DNA of 64,000 nt from Phytophthora hibernalis (Eukaryota; Oomycota; Peronosporomycetes; Peronosporales; Peronosporaceae): NCBI GenBank assembly GCA_012656075.1, contig JAAKBF010000054.1, positions 372,001-436,000 on the forward strand, read 5' to 3'. Below the pieces are notes generated by a model, which ran no database searches, was not told the DNA's origin, and saw nothing but the letters and a program-made list of their open reading frames with translations. Shown here piece by piece: positions 19,970-30,300 of the stretch. How positions within the stretch are numbered: the stretch's first letter is position 1; each line of letters begins with the position of its first letter. The translations under genes were made by a program, and so were the position numbers.

Positions 19970-20985
19970 TTACCACGTGTAGCGAGTCATGGTATACGTT
20001 GGGTCCAGATGCGTCTCCTCCAAAAGCTTCTCCAGCAGGTCAGGCTTCACGCGCAGCTCTTCTTCAGTCGTACCCCAAGCGTTCACTGCGAGTTCCTTGG
20101 CATGAACTCCGCCAGCAATGAAGATGCTGTCTACTACAGTATTTTTGGCTCCCTGGATATCGTGATGCAGTGAGTCTCCAATGTGGATAACCTTCGACTT
20201 GTCGGTCACATTCGCCAAGTGCAGACATACTTCGAAGTGTTCCTTCATTGGCTTGCCGAAGTAGACAACCTCACCACCCATTTCCTCGTACACTTTGGCG
20301 ATACCGCCTCCCATGTGCACGAAGCGGTCATTCGCCACAACAGCCAGCACGTCCGGGTTGGGACACAGCAGCGGGAGGTTGCGTTCCAGACCGATACGCA
20401 GGAACTCCTTGATGGCTTCGTTCACGTCGCCTGTGTGGCGATAGTCGGTGGGCAGAACTTCCGCGACGCGGTCGCTGTAGCAGACCTGCTGCGTGCCTTC
20501 CACCATCAGGAACTGGGCCTTGTCCAGCGGCACAATCTCCACGTCCAACCCATTGAAGATCGACTCGGGGTCCGACGCGCGATTGGTGACTTTGCCCTCC
20601 AGGTTGGAGGTCATGAGCGAGCAACGTGCGTGGGTGTCGCGTCGCTGCAGCAAGTAGTCGTGACACACCTCCCCACCCGTGACACCCTGGAAGTCGGTGG
20701 AGAACCCCATTGGCCCCAATTTGGTCGGGAGGCCGCAGGAGCGATGCGCAGTGTTGGACAGCAGCACCACCTTCTTCCCGGCTTGGATCATGCGGTTGAA
20801 GCAGTCCACCGCCCCGATGTAGGGATTGTGCCATTGTGCAGCACTCCGTACTGGTCAATGAGGACCACGTCGTACTTGTCCAGCGCTTCGGACAGCCCCT
20901 TGATGATCTGTGTCACGTATGGGGAGAGGGAGTTTAGTGTTACTGTAAGAGGAATACAGGGGGCATCGATTCCTACCTTGGTCAT
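19970..20985 (-). CDS. HAD-superfamily subclass IIA hydrolase-like protein
   Basis: ATG at 20985 gives MTK, then a probable 69-bp intron (GTAGGAAT..GACACAG) to IIKGLSEALDKYDVVLIDQYGVLHNG. Reading through is also open, because the intron is a multiple of three. Motif I is D-Q-Y-G-V (Asp at 20854-20856); motif II is VVLLSNTAHRS; the cap segment follows; motif III/IV is VIHIGDSLHHDIQGA. The layout matches the HAD-IIA group typified by D-x-W-G-V-L-H-D-G, where the usual second Asp is replaced. Substrate is unknown; the nucleoside- or sugar-phosphatase role is inferred from the superfamily. One C is missing from a C run near 20820. Confidence 0.75.
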
Positions 20986-21499
20986 GTTGATCGGTTTTCA
21001 CGACGATTGCAATGTGAATTTTATTTGCTGAGATTCTCATTTGACAAAATAAGAATACATTTTATGCTTGTTTTGTCGTTCCTTTTGGCTATTCACTGTC
21101 TCCCTACCGGTACATGTACCGGTACTGAAGACTTGCTCAAGATGCAGCAGAAATATTGATGCCACTGCTCTTTCAAAAGAAGCGTGGAGTACTGTATGAC
21201 GAAAGGAACATTTTACAGATATTGTATTGAACGACATGCATGGAGCTGAGTGCAAGTTGCACTGTGCAACCGCAGCTTGCAGACGCGCAGCCTGGTTGTT
21301 GAAGCGTGCTCCGGTTTTCTGTCCGGTGTGCCAGCTTTCCAGCTGCAATGCAGACGGCATGCGAGAAAAGTCCTCAAAGCTTTGCAGACACTTTCAACGT
21401 TGCTCCCAGGTTGATGCGAAGCCTATCCATGCTGGAGTCCATCGAGAGAACACCGCCGCTTCCGCTTGTGCTTTTCTTCTTCGCTGAAGGAGTTTGATC
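20986..21499. other. gene-free spacer
   Basis: About 500 bp upstream of the HAD gene. It contains the 20-bp perfect palindrome TACCGGTACATGTACCGGTA (21105-21124). No coding signal is supported. Confidence 0.4.
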
Positions 21500-21550
21500 T
21501 CGTGCGTGTTCATGTGAGTCAAGATTCTTGACTCACATGAACACGCACGA
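21500..21550. repeat. perfect 25-bp inverted repeat with 1-nt centre
   Basis: The left arm 21500-21524 and right arm 21526-21550 are exact complements around a single T at 21525. The stem sequence includes GTGCGTGTTCATGTGAGTCA. It lies 200 bp before the Kazal gene at 21750. It could extrude as a cruciform, form an RNA hairpin, bind a dimeric regulator, or be a fold-back assembly artefact. Confidence 0.85.
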
Positions 21551-21690
21551 CCAGGAATCAGGACTCCTGACAGGAGGCCATTTCCGCCGGATGAACATTG
21601 CGACGCGCACAGAAAATGTTGTCTGCCTTTCCCCGGATCAGAGCCTCTCCTCCGGAAAAAACGAGAACTGCTGCCGTAACGTTGAGCAAC

Positions 21691-21706
21691 GCTGCATTCT
21701 CGAATT
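21691..21706 (+). promoter_or_regulatory. Inr/FPR-like element of the Kazal gene at 21750
   Basis: GCTGCATTCTCGAATT partly matches the oomycete core (CATTYYN.AWTT) and sits 44-59 bp before the ATG. Confidence 0.45.
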
Positions 21707-21749
21707 CACAGACGTCCTGTCCTATCCATAAGCTTAATCGAAATCAAAC

Positions 21750-22685
21750 ATGAAGCCCTCGGTGGGTATCGTCGTCGCAGCTATCGCGTTCACCTCCGTT
21801 CGCGCTGGTAAATCTCTCGTAGGTGGCAAAGCTCCCGAGACTTCGTCGGACGATGCATCAGCGTCGTCCTCGTGGGACTTTAGCTGGGATGCCTCGGACT
21901 CATTGGAGGCCTCGGGAAGCGGCTACAGTTGCGACGAGATCTGTCCGACCAAATATGACCCCGTGTGTGGGTCCGACGGCGTCACCTACGTGAATGACTG
22001 TGCACTCAGCATTGCCCAGTGCAAAACAACTGGCTTGACATTGACGGCCAACGGAGAATGCGCCGGTGCCTCTATTTCATCGTCGGTTGAAGGTTCCAAG
22101 TCTGGTAGCTCAGCCATGGCTTGTCCTGACGCGTGCATCGATGTGTACGACCCTGTTAGCGACGAGAGTGGCAAGACGTACTCAAACGAGTGCTACATGC
22201 GAATGGCCAAGTGCAAGGACACGAAGGAAGACGTAGACATCCTTGCGGAGTACAAAAGGCTGTACGGTCGATCGTTCGGTGCGTCTCGTGATGATAGCGT
22301 TGGAGACGATTCCGGTAGTGACGAAAGTGGCAGCTCGTCTGCGGCAGTGAAGGGCACCAAGGCCCCCAAGAATTCGAAGAGTTCGAAGTCCACAAAGAGT
22401 ACAAATTCGTCAAAGTCGGTAAAAACTTCGTCTTCCAGCACCAGTGGCAGTGGTAGCTCTTCCAGCAACTCGGACTGCGCTGGCTCTTGCCCCGACTTTT
22501 ATTCGCCTGTGTGCGGCTCCGACGGCGTCACTTACTCAAGCTCATGCCAGCTGGAGCTTGCTAGCTGCCAGCACCCCAAGCTTAACCTGACTCAGGCCAG
22601 CGAGGACGTTTGTTCAGAGGCCACCACAACGCAGCAGGAAACTGTTTCCAAGAACACAACCAAAAGCACGAAGACTGCAGCTTAG
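21750..22685 (+). CDS. secreted Kazal-like inhibitor, three domains, 311 aa
   Basis: Signal peptide residues 1-19. Domain 1 (61-104) and domain 3 (243-288) have six cysteines and the PVCGSDGVTY core. Domain 2 (125-155) is the four-cysteine type (P-V-S instead of P-V-C). By position the P1 residues are Thr, Asp and Asp; Asp at P1 is common in oomycete EPI inhibitors of plant subtilisin-like proteases. Between domains 2 and 3 is a Lys/Ser/Thr linker (KNSKSSKSTKSTNSSKS), and the C-terminus ends in a similar basic tail. These low-complexity parts tie it to the two repeat-rich Kazal genes upstream. The frame is intact and without introns. Predicted role: extracellular protease inhibition; target protease unknown. 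Confidence 0.9.
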   Translation: MKPSVGIVVAAIAFTSVRAGKSLVGGKAPETSSDDASASSSWDFSWDASDSLEASGSGYSCDEICPTKYDPVCGSDGVTYVNDCALSIAQCKTTGLTLTANGECAGASISSSVEGSKSGSSAMACPDACIDVYDPVSDESGKTYSNECYMRMAKCKDTKEDVDILAEYKRLYGRSFGASRDDSVGDDSGSDESGSSSAAVKGTKAPKNSKSSKSTKSTNSSKSVKTSSSSTSGSGSSSSNSDCAGSCPDFYSPVCGSDGVTYSSSCQLELASCQHPKLNLTQASEDVCSEATTTQQETVSKNTTKSTKTAA

Positions 22686-23001
22686 GTGGCTGGACATCGG
22701 TGAGTGTCGAGTGTAAAATCACGTAAACCTCAATTTTGAAGTGCATGAAGCTACACTTCTTCTGCGATGGAGTTGCTCGTAGAAATTTACGCGGTAGCAC
22801 GAACCCGTCGTCTGTTGCTTGAGAATCAGGCAGTCTATGCAAGTACAGAAGCATGTGCTTAGGACACGGTGGTGGAAGATCAGACAACGCCACCTATCTG
22901 TCATCTGCGAACCATTAATCTGAACCCACAAGCGATGGACATGCTGTAGCCATGCATCCACAACGCTTTTTCAGGACTCTGCGATGAAAAAGTCAATATC
23001 C
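22686..23001. other. spacer between Kazal genes
   Basis: 316 bp with no gene; it ends at the core promoter of the next Kazal gene. Confidence 0.4.
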
Positions 23002-23017
23002 CTCATTCTTCAATTTG
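23002..23017 (+). promoter_or_regulatory. Inr/FPR core promoter of the Kazal gene at 23037
   Basis: CTCATTCTTCAATTTG is a perfect match to TCATTYYNCAWTTT and lies only 20-35 bp before the ATG, implying a very short leader. Confidence 0.75.
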
Positions 23018-23036
23018 CGCAGAACGCGTCTAAGAA

Positions 23037-23819
23037 ATGAGGGTCGGCTGCTCCATCGTGCTCGTGGTTGTTGCTGCCGCATCAACTTGCGCTGTCGAAT
23101 CGTCAGCCTCAAGCAACTCCAGCGGTGATTGTTCTTTTGCGTGCACGGACGTGTATCAACCTGTTTGCGGTTCTGACGGGGCCACGTACTCGAACAAGTG
23201 CTTTCTGGGCCTCGCAGCTTGCAATAACACCAGCGACATTACTCAAGTGTCTGACGGAGAGTGTGCGACGACAGTGTTGCCGTCCACGACATCATCAACG
23301 GAAGTGTCAACTAACAGCAGCGGGAGTGCTGGGTGCCCTGAGGCGTGCTCAAAGATATACGAACCTGTTTGTGGCTCGGACGGATTGATCTATTCGAACG
23401 ACTGCGTTCTCGGCGTTGCTCAATGCAAAAGTGGTGGCTTAATCACGAAGGTCTCGGGTGGCGAATGTTCGGCATCGTCTTCGTCTTCTGTATCACCCAG
23501 CGGCAGTGCAGGTTGCCCGGACGCGTGCCTTGATGTTTATGATCCCGTGACCGACGAAAATGGAGTTCAATACTCGAACAAGTGCTATCTTCGAATGACT
23601 CAGTGCAAGGGCGAAACTGGAAGCACGTCCGCGCTTGAGAGTCCTGCTTCATCTATTGACGACCGCTCAAGTTGCGACAATCGAGCGTGTACGATGGACT
23701 ATACGCCAGTGTGCGGTTCTGATGGAGTGACATACTCGAACTCCTGCATGCTGGATCTTGCCAAGTGCAAGAACTCGAGCATTACCCAAGCCAGTGAGGG
23801 AGAATGTAAAAGAAACTAG
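23037..23819 (+). CDS. secreted Kazal-like inhibitor, four domains, 260 aa
   Basis: Signal peptide residues 1-19 or so (MRVGCSIVLVVVAAASTCA). Four Kazal-like domains lie at about 32-76, 100-144, 160-190 and 213-257; the third is the four-cysteine type. P1 residues by position are Asp, Lys, Asp and Met, so one protein may cover proteases of different specificity. Ser/Thr-rich linkers join the domains. The frame is intact, with no intron. Same strand and 350 bp after the three-domain gene; likely a tandem duplicate. Predicted apoplastic inhibitor. Confidence 0.92.
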   Translation: MRVGCSIVLVVVAAASTCAVESSASSNSSGDCSFACTDVYQPVCGSDGATYSNKCFLGLAACNNTSDITQVSDGECATTVLPSTTSSTEVSTNSSGSAGCPEACSKIYEPVCGSDGLIYSNDCVLGVAQCKSGGLITKVSGGECSASSSSSVSPSGSAGCPDACLDVYDPVTDENGVQYSNKCYLRMTQCKGETGSTSALESPASSIDDRSSCDNRACTMDYTPVCGSDGVTYSNSCMLDLAKCKNSSITQASEGECKRN

Positions 23820-24423
23820 TTGCTATTGTTGCTACCAAAACGCCAGCGTTCACGTCAAGTATTTTGCTTCGCCACGCATGCCTATTCGCCGCTGCGGACG
23901 ATACATGAGAGTGCCGTGCTTGCTTTTTCAACAGCAGTTCGTGAGTGATCCGTACAGCACGTTTACCGGTAGCAAGTTACCGGTATTAGAATAACTTACA
24001 ACGAGGTTCAAATTAATACTTGTAAACTGCAGCTTGGAATTACCAAAGCGAATTCAATTTGCCGAATTGTCCGCGCATTCGAATGCTGGACAAGGAAAAC
24101 ATGGAATGTGGCAATGTGTGCATTCTTGTTTGCCAAGGCAACCTGAAAAGATTAAAATAGCTTAATCATTTCAGTAAAAGTATTATTACCTGCGGTGAGT
24201 GAATGCTCGCACAGTGAGTCACAGCGTTGCTGTGGGTCTCGAACAGCAAGAAGGCTGAGAAGCTTTGCGGATCCGTAATCTCGGAAACCAGATTAATAAT
24301 GTAAACGGATAGGCTGCACATACCGAACGTTCGAACGATCGGACAGCCGCTTTCCTGCCGACCCGACTCGGGGCCCGATGACCCGGTCATTGACCTCGGA
24401 CTGTAGGTGCGCCTGCCGGTGAT
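23820..24423. other. spacer between Kazal genes
   Basis: About 600 bp without a supported gene; two TACCGGTA copies at 23964 and 23978. Confidence 0.4.
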
Positions 24424-24437
24424 TCATTCTCCGATTC
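24424..24437 (+). promoter_or_regulatory. Inr/FPR core promoter of the Kazal gene at 24482
   Basis: TCATTCTCCGATTC, one or two mismatches from the oomycete core, 45-58 bp before the ATG. Confidence 0.6.
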
Positions 24438-24481
24438 CCGTCGAGCCTCGCACTCCATCCGATCTCCAGTACATTTTCACG

Positions 24482-25135
24482 ATGAAGCTTGCTCTCACTC
24501 TCGCGGTCGTGGCCGTCGCTGTCACGTCAGCTGCCGCCGCCACTGACGACAACTGCTCCTTTGGATGCCTCGACGTGTACCAACCGGTTTGTGGCTCGGA
24601 CGACAAGACGTACTCCAACGCTTGCTACCTGCGCCTTGCTTCGTGCAAGAGCAACGGCGACATCAAGGAGGCGTCTGACGGAGAGTGCGCGTCGACGCCT
24701 TCGTCCTCGGCAACGCCGTCACCGGAGACGTCGACATCCGGCAGCAGCACGGGAAGTGTGGAATGCCCAGGAGCGTGTCTTGACGTGTACGACCCCGTGA
24801 GCGATGAGAATGGCGTTGAATACTCGAACAAGTGCTACATGGAGATGGCCAAGTGCCAAGGTACCGACGGCAGAGATACCGGCAACACTGCTGACCGCTT
24901 CAACGGCTTCACCATGGTGGATGGCCGGCGTAAGCTCGCGTTCGCTCCCGACTACCAGGGCCCTCCCTGCGGTGACATGCTGTGCCCCGACAACTACGCG
25001 CCTGTGTGCGGCTCGGACGGTATCACGTACACGAACGAGTGCGACTTGGGCATCACCAGCTGCAACCACCCGGAGCAAAACATCACGCAGAGAGCTACCG
25101 GCGCGTGTCCGTCTCCTGTGCCTATCCCTACCTAA
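24482..25135 (+). CDS. secreted Kazal-like inhibitor, three domains, 217 aa
   Basis: The ATG at 24482 was chosen because it begins a signal peptide (MKLALTLAVVAVAVTSAAAA); upstream in-frame codons lie before the core promoter. Domains are at 25-69 (six Cys, P1 Asp), 95-125 (four Cys, P1 Asp) and 163-209 (six Cys, P1 Asp). All three P1 positions being Asp fits inhibitors of subtilisin-type plant proteases. A 35-residue non-Kazal linker with basic residues lies between domains 2 and 3. The frame is intact. It is the last of the five-gene Kazal cluster. Confidence 0.92.
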   Translation: MKLALTLAVVAVAVTSAAAATDDNCSFGCLDVYQPVCGSDDKTYSNACYLRLASCKSNGDIKEASDGECASTPSSSATPSPETSTSGSSTGSVECPGACLDVYDPVSDENGVEYSNKCYMEMAKCQGTDGRDTGNTADRFNGFTMVDGRRKLAFAPDYQGPPCGDMLCPDNYAPVCGSDGITYTNECDLGITSCNHPEQNITQRATGACPSPVPIPT

Positions 25136-25402
25136 GCTCCAGAGATAACGTGTGTTCGCAACGGTAACGATGAATTTCACTTTCCTGTTGCCAACGTATC
25201 CGGATACCGGTTGGTATACATAACTTTCATCCTGAAAACCTTTCATTACTAACTTGTAATTTTCATTCTAAAAACATTGTTTCCTTTCAACCCTAAACCA
25301 TTATTTTCTACCGGCCAATCAAACATCTCAAAACTAGATCCACAAATTCTCCCCTTCATTCGTCTAAAATCAGCCAAACCCCAAAGCAGATCAATCGACA
25401 GT

Positions 25403-25914
25403 ATGGCTGACGGCTACGACCCGCAGAAGTCTCGCGTGGCGGAGGACACGCTGGCTGATTTCCTGCGCGCGCCGCTCACGGGCGACCTGACGGAGGTGCC
25501 GGGCATCGGCAAGGCGGCGGTGGCGAAGCTGGGCGCGTCGACGGAGGACGAGGAGGCCGTGGCCAACACGTTCCAGCTCATCGGCAAGTTCCTGCTGCTC
25601 AAGGTGCGTTCCTGTAGCTGCTGGAGGGTGAGGAGGGAGGTGTTCACGCTGTGTTTATGTCCAGGAAAACTCGGACGAGAACGAGGACGGACTGATCGAC
25701 TGCGCGGCTCATTGCGACTCCTTCTGGTTCTGGCTCAAGGCCAAGGGCATCACGGCCTACAGAAGGTGCGACCTGCAGTGGAGGGAATTGAGTGTGGTGT
25801 ATTGAGAACTGATGGGTTTATTGTTTGCTGCTGTGTAGTGGCATTGTCATGGCCATTGCCGAGAAGGTGAACACGTTGCTGCCTGGTATTTATGACGCCG
25901 GCGAGTTCCAATAG
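25403..25914 (+). CDS. BAF-like helix-hairpin-helix protein, three exons
   Basis: ATG at 25403 (MADGYDPQKS). Exon 1 ends IGKFLLLK, exon 2 is ENSDENEDGL..FWFWLKAKGITAYR, and exon 3 runs GIVMAIAEKVNTLL..GEFQ to TAG at 25912-25914. Introns are about 60-70 bp with GT..AG ends. The segment PLTGDLTEVPGIGKAAVAKL, then IGKFLLLK and FWFWLK, follows the order in animal barrier-to-autointegration factor (GIG hairpin, GQFLVLK, EWLK). Length, about 125 residues, is a little more than animal BAF (89). If right, it would bridge DNA at the nuclear envelope. Otherwise it is a small HhH/SAM-like DNA-binding protein. Confidence 0.5.
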
Positions 25915-26167
25915 GCAAATGGCAGCAGATAACACAGACGCAACTTATCTTCCAAGTTGCAATAGGAAGACAGAGCAGCAAACTAAACAGAGAAATGGAG
26001 TCTTGAGTCTTCAGTTCAGTGTATCCATTTCATCCATGTCTATCCTTGTAAATTTCTCAAACATCAACCCTTCGTCCCACTATCTCCCCTTCCCTGACTC
26101 ATCCACTGTAAACGTCTACTTCTGTAATATCCAATCCTCCAATCTCTCTTCAACTTTCCCATTACCG

Positions 26168-27262
26168 ATGACGCGGCGTGCCAAGGAGCGACGTATGGAG
26201 CGCGTGCACGCCAAGCTGCGGCAGCACGAGGAGCAGCTGCTGCGTGCCCAGCGTCTCAGTGGTCGTCCCTCCTGGATGCAGCTGCTCTCCGCCATCGACG
26301 GGGTCTCCAGCAGCCTCCTCCTGTCCAGTGACGCGCCTCAGAAGCCTCCGATCGTCGATGAGTTGCAGTGGAAGAGCTCCCAAGTGCCCATCGCAGCCTC
26401 TGGAGGCTTCCAACTGCCCATTAAACTGGACGCAGCGAAGGAGAACTGCACTTCGCCTTCTCCACGAGGGACTACGACGTGAACTTTGGCGTGCAGATGG
26501 TGTGCGCGGACGGCAGTTTGCTTGAGTTGCTGGACGCGCGGCGCTACGAGAGTCAGAAGCAGCAGGTGCAAGGGCAACTTAAGCTCTCGGGACCGGGCAT
26601 GGTGTTGCTCATGTGGGACAATTCGTTCTCGTGGGTCAACACGAAGCAACTCGCGTATCACGTGGAGCTGAAGCAGGAGACGCCGCCCGTGTCCGATGCA
26701 GAGAAGACGCAGTTGGCTCTGAAGGCGAGATTGCAACGGGAGAAGAAGCTGTTGCAGTGTGAAGGAGAGTACGATGGATTGGAGACGCAGGTGCAGACGG
26801 AGAAGCAGAATATTGAGTTGCTGCATCATCAGATTGAGGAGCTGCAGAACCAGTTGAAGCGGAGGGAGGAGGAAAAAGAGAATGTGAACAGGAAGAAGGA
26901 TATAGTGGGCGAACAGATTGAAGAGCTGTGCTGGGAACTGCAAGGTACGAGGGAGTTTTGGTTTGGTGTGATTGGTTTTTTTTTACAAATTGTTTTGTGT
27001 TTTTGCAGCGCTGAGCTGGAGATGCCTGGACCAGGCGACACTGCATTGTATCCTTGGCTTCCTGGATGAAAAGGATCTGATTGCATGGTGCGTTGCCGGA
27101 ACTTGCTGTCAAATAGAGACCGACATTATTTTGTTTGATTTTCAAACTTACTGACTTTGATATTTTAGGTCATTGACGAGCAAAAAGTGGTACGATCACG
27201 GACGAGCTTATCGAGCCCACAAGCTCGAAAATGGCAAGACGAAGTTACATGCTGCTGCATGA
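26168..27262 (+). CDS. GOLD domain + coiled coil + F-box-like protein
   Basis: ATG at 26168 starts a basic helix (MTRRAKERRMERVHAKLRQHEE). After a one-base frame change near 26440 comes a GOLD beta-sandwich (FAFSTRDYDVNFGVQM..GPGMVLLMWDNSFSWVNTKQLAYHVEL), as seen in Sec14-like and p24 proteins. Then about 70 residues of coiled coil (to 26944), an intron, and an F-box-like helix set (LDQATLHCILGFLDEKDLIAW, intron, SLTSKKWYDHG). The protein ends at TGA 27260-27262, about 320 residues. The combination suggests a membrane- or lipid-linked adaptor for an SCF ubiquitin ligase; that role is inference. Confidence 0.65.
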
Positions 27263-27388
27263 ACCATCCCTGATACATGTTGAGACCATCTAACGCGGAG
27301 ACCGTATTGTCACTGGTCGTTCTCGCTGGTCGTAAGCTGCTCGATGGTCTCCAAGATTCTCCTATACACGATTTCAAATAGATTTTCG

Positions 27389-30300
27389 TTAGTTCACGAT
27401 GATTGAGCGAAACCAGCTCTTTGCAGGGTTGAAACCGTACTTGGCGGCATCCAGATCGCTGGAAGCTTTCTTTGACAACACGCTCGGTCTTGGCTTTCTG
27501 CCATTTGTGTGACTACCTGCGTCCTCGGTATTTTCCAGGATTTCATCGATATCTTCCAGCACTCTTGTTCGTGAAGAAAAACCTTCGGAACGTCTATCTC
27601 CGATTCGACTGAGCCTCTGTTCATTGTCGAAAAGGAAGTAAGAACCTGACAAAATTCGCGTAAAGCACCATGGCAAACTTACTTTTTGGGAAACCTTGAA
27701 CTCCTCGTCGATCGAATTTGCGCACGTCTCCAATACTCGTAGACGCTGAGTCATCTGCTGCATATTATCTCGCAAGTCGAGCAAAGAATCGATCCCACTT
27801 GAACTATCGCGGTTATCATTCGTCCTACCCAAGCGCTCTCGAGCAGGGAAGTGCTGCCGGTAGCTGGTTTGATGCTTCACCTTCATCGCATCATTCATCT
27901 GTTCCATGTTTGGATCTTCTTGGACCGCAGTATTGCCTAGAATTGGCGAATGCGGACTATCCGACTGATTTTCATCGCTCCCATCTTCTGAGTTTAGACT
28001 TTTAGCACGAGTCACCAACACGGTTGAAATAGAGGGTGACATAGTGACGAGTTGGCCGTCTTCAACGATATCGTTGTTAGCCGTGCTAGTCATCGCGTCC
28101 GGACCGCCAAAGCGAGCGACTTGAAGGAACTTCTTGCGATTCTTAAACTTAAATCGATCTTTTCGCCTCCACTACTTGGACTCTCGAGATCTACCCAAGT
28201 GGGGTATTTATCCGCAATGTTCAACGACAGGGGTCCCCGTTTTCTTCGTCCACTGTGCGAGTTATTTTCAATCATTTGGCACTGAATTCCAACACCTTTC
28301 TGAGGATGACTTTTGTTCGCAACATCAGGTGATCGAGCAGCTGACTTGCCTTCATCACATTCTTGAGGCACCGGCGAAGCATTCTCTGGTCCAATATCGT
28401 CGCGTTGATCACTACGTTCGTTTATTTCTTTCGTAGGGGAAACTAGCGGAGCAGCGACAACGTTTGTCTGGGCGCTTGCCGTTTTCATTTTAGTCACATC
28501 TACAGGATCAACATCAAAGGTCGTAGTTTTTGGGTTTGTTCGGCATTCACCTGCTTGCTGTGACGGTCCGCTTTCCTGGTAAATAAATTGTCGTCTTTTC
28601 ACGGAAGGGTTGCGCTGTCGGGAACTTCTACCCAACAACTTTAAGCTCGCGCTATCAGTTCCGTACTCCAGTCGTAAAGGGTAAACGGGCTGTATTAGTG
28701 GGAAACTTTCGCTTGGCCCCCTGCGTTGATATTTTGAGGGGTTTCGTTTGGTACTGGAGCGCTGTGAAGTATCATCTCTTGTTGGATTGCTAGCCGGATC
28801 TTGAAAATCTCTTTTAGTATTTGTGAACGTACTGGAATCCCCATTGGCATGGGTAATTTCACTTTTGTCGGCCGAATCGCTGCGAGTGTGGACACCGTTT
28901 TCTTGTCGTAGACGGAAAAGCTTAAGCGCGTTGCGAATAGAATCATGGCGTTGCAATTGCTTGGGTGATTGATTAATTTCGATGCCCGCTTCGGAACTAG
29001 CTGGCGAATATCGACGCCGATTCAAGTCGCGAACCTGAAGAGATATTCGTGCTATGCGCTGAACGTCCGTCAACTCACTAGTGTCTTTCTCAACTTCATT
29101 TTTTCTGGTACCGTTTTCTTAATTCCATCAGAAATTGCGACCGTTTGCTTCGTTTGAATATCACCAGCGTCCTCGCTTGAGCTTGATTGTCTAGAATTTC
29201 TGTGGTTCTCACGGGCACTGACGATCGTCACAGCGTGTATTTTTTCTTCTAAACGGCGAGTTTGTGCCAGTAACAGGGCAATTACTTCATCACGAGATAT
29301 CGAGCTGTCAGCCAACCGAGACTCTGCTAAATGCTCAATTGTAGGAATAGGAGCTGGTCCAGACTCAGTATTAAGATTTGGGGGAGATCAGTCGCAACGC
29401 GGACTGTACCTCTTTCCGGGATATTTTGTACGATATCTTCCGATGCGCTGAAATCACGCGACGCTGAAGTGTTGGTGGCCACAAGTTCGTATGGACATTT
29501 TGCAAGCACCGACATTATCTGCAAAAACTCTGGATCGCAGCAGCAACTCACTAGCACATCAATATCACTGTCGGTGGTACCGCTGTGTGTTGGTCCTTCG
29601 AAGTGATTTTGACTGCCTTGGAAATGGAGAACAGCTTTTCTGATATGCTTTTGAAGCTGATGAAAATGCTGCTCGCACTCTTTAGAGTCGCACTCACCGA
29701 TGCTTGCTGGACTTTTTGCCGTAGACTTTGATACCTTTTAAGGTGCCGCGTTGCAATTTTGTGTGCTGGAAATTCCCACGAGATGACAGTAGCGGTTTTG
29801 TTTGCATTCATTGTGGATGCTTCTTCCAAAAGTGATAATTGAGTGCTAAGAATTTCTTCATTGTCAACATTTAGTGTCCCTAGTGCGCTAAGATGAAGCG
29901 CACAAATAGCAGCTTGGGCACCAATACATTTGTTCACGTGGGCATCATTGTCATCTTCCGCTTTCAAAATGTGTGTACTTCGGGCGCAAATGCTGGCCTT
30001 TTCACGAATCCAAAGCCCCCATGCTAATAACATTAAAGATCGGACAATCTTTCGTGATCTAAAGGATAGCCTTTCATTAGTATCGCCAAACTGTTGAAAT
30101 CTTGGCAAGCAGAGCCCAGTCTCAAATATCACTGTTCGCACCTCTGCAATATTATCGTAAATCGTCTCATTTTCTGCTGACAAAGATTCCAGTTGTGGGG
30201 CAAAACAGCTTATTGCGAAGGATTGTTTGAAGAGGCTACCAACTTTTTCATTAGCGGCCTCGAGGTGCCAAACAACCCGCGAAATCAAACATACAACACG

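Noticed and set aside
21528..21731. Small gene starting inside the inverted repeat
   Set aside because: Its start codon lies in the palindrome arm, it has no domain, and it overlaps the core promoter of the Kazal gene.
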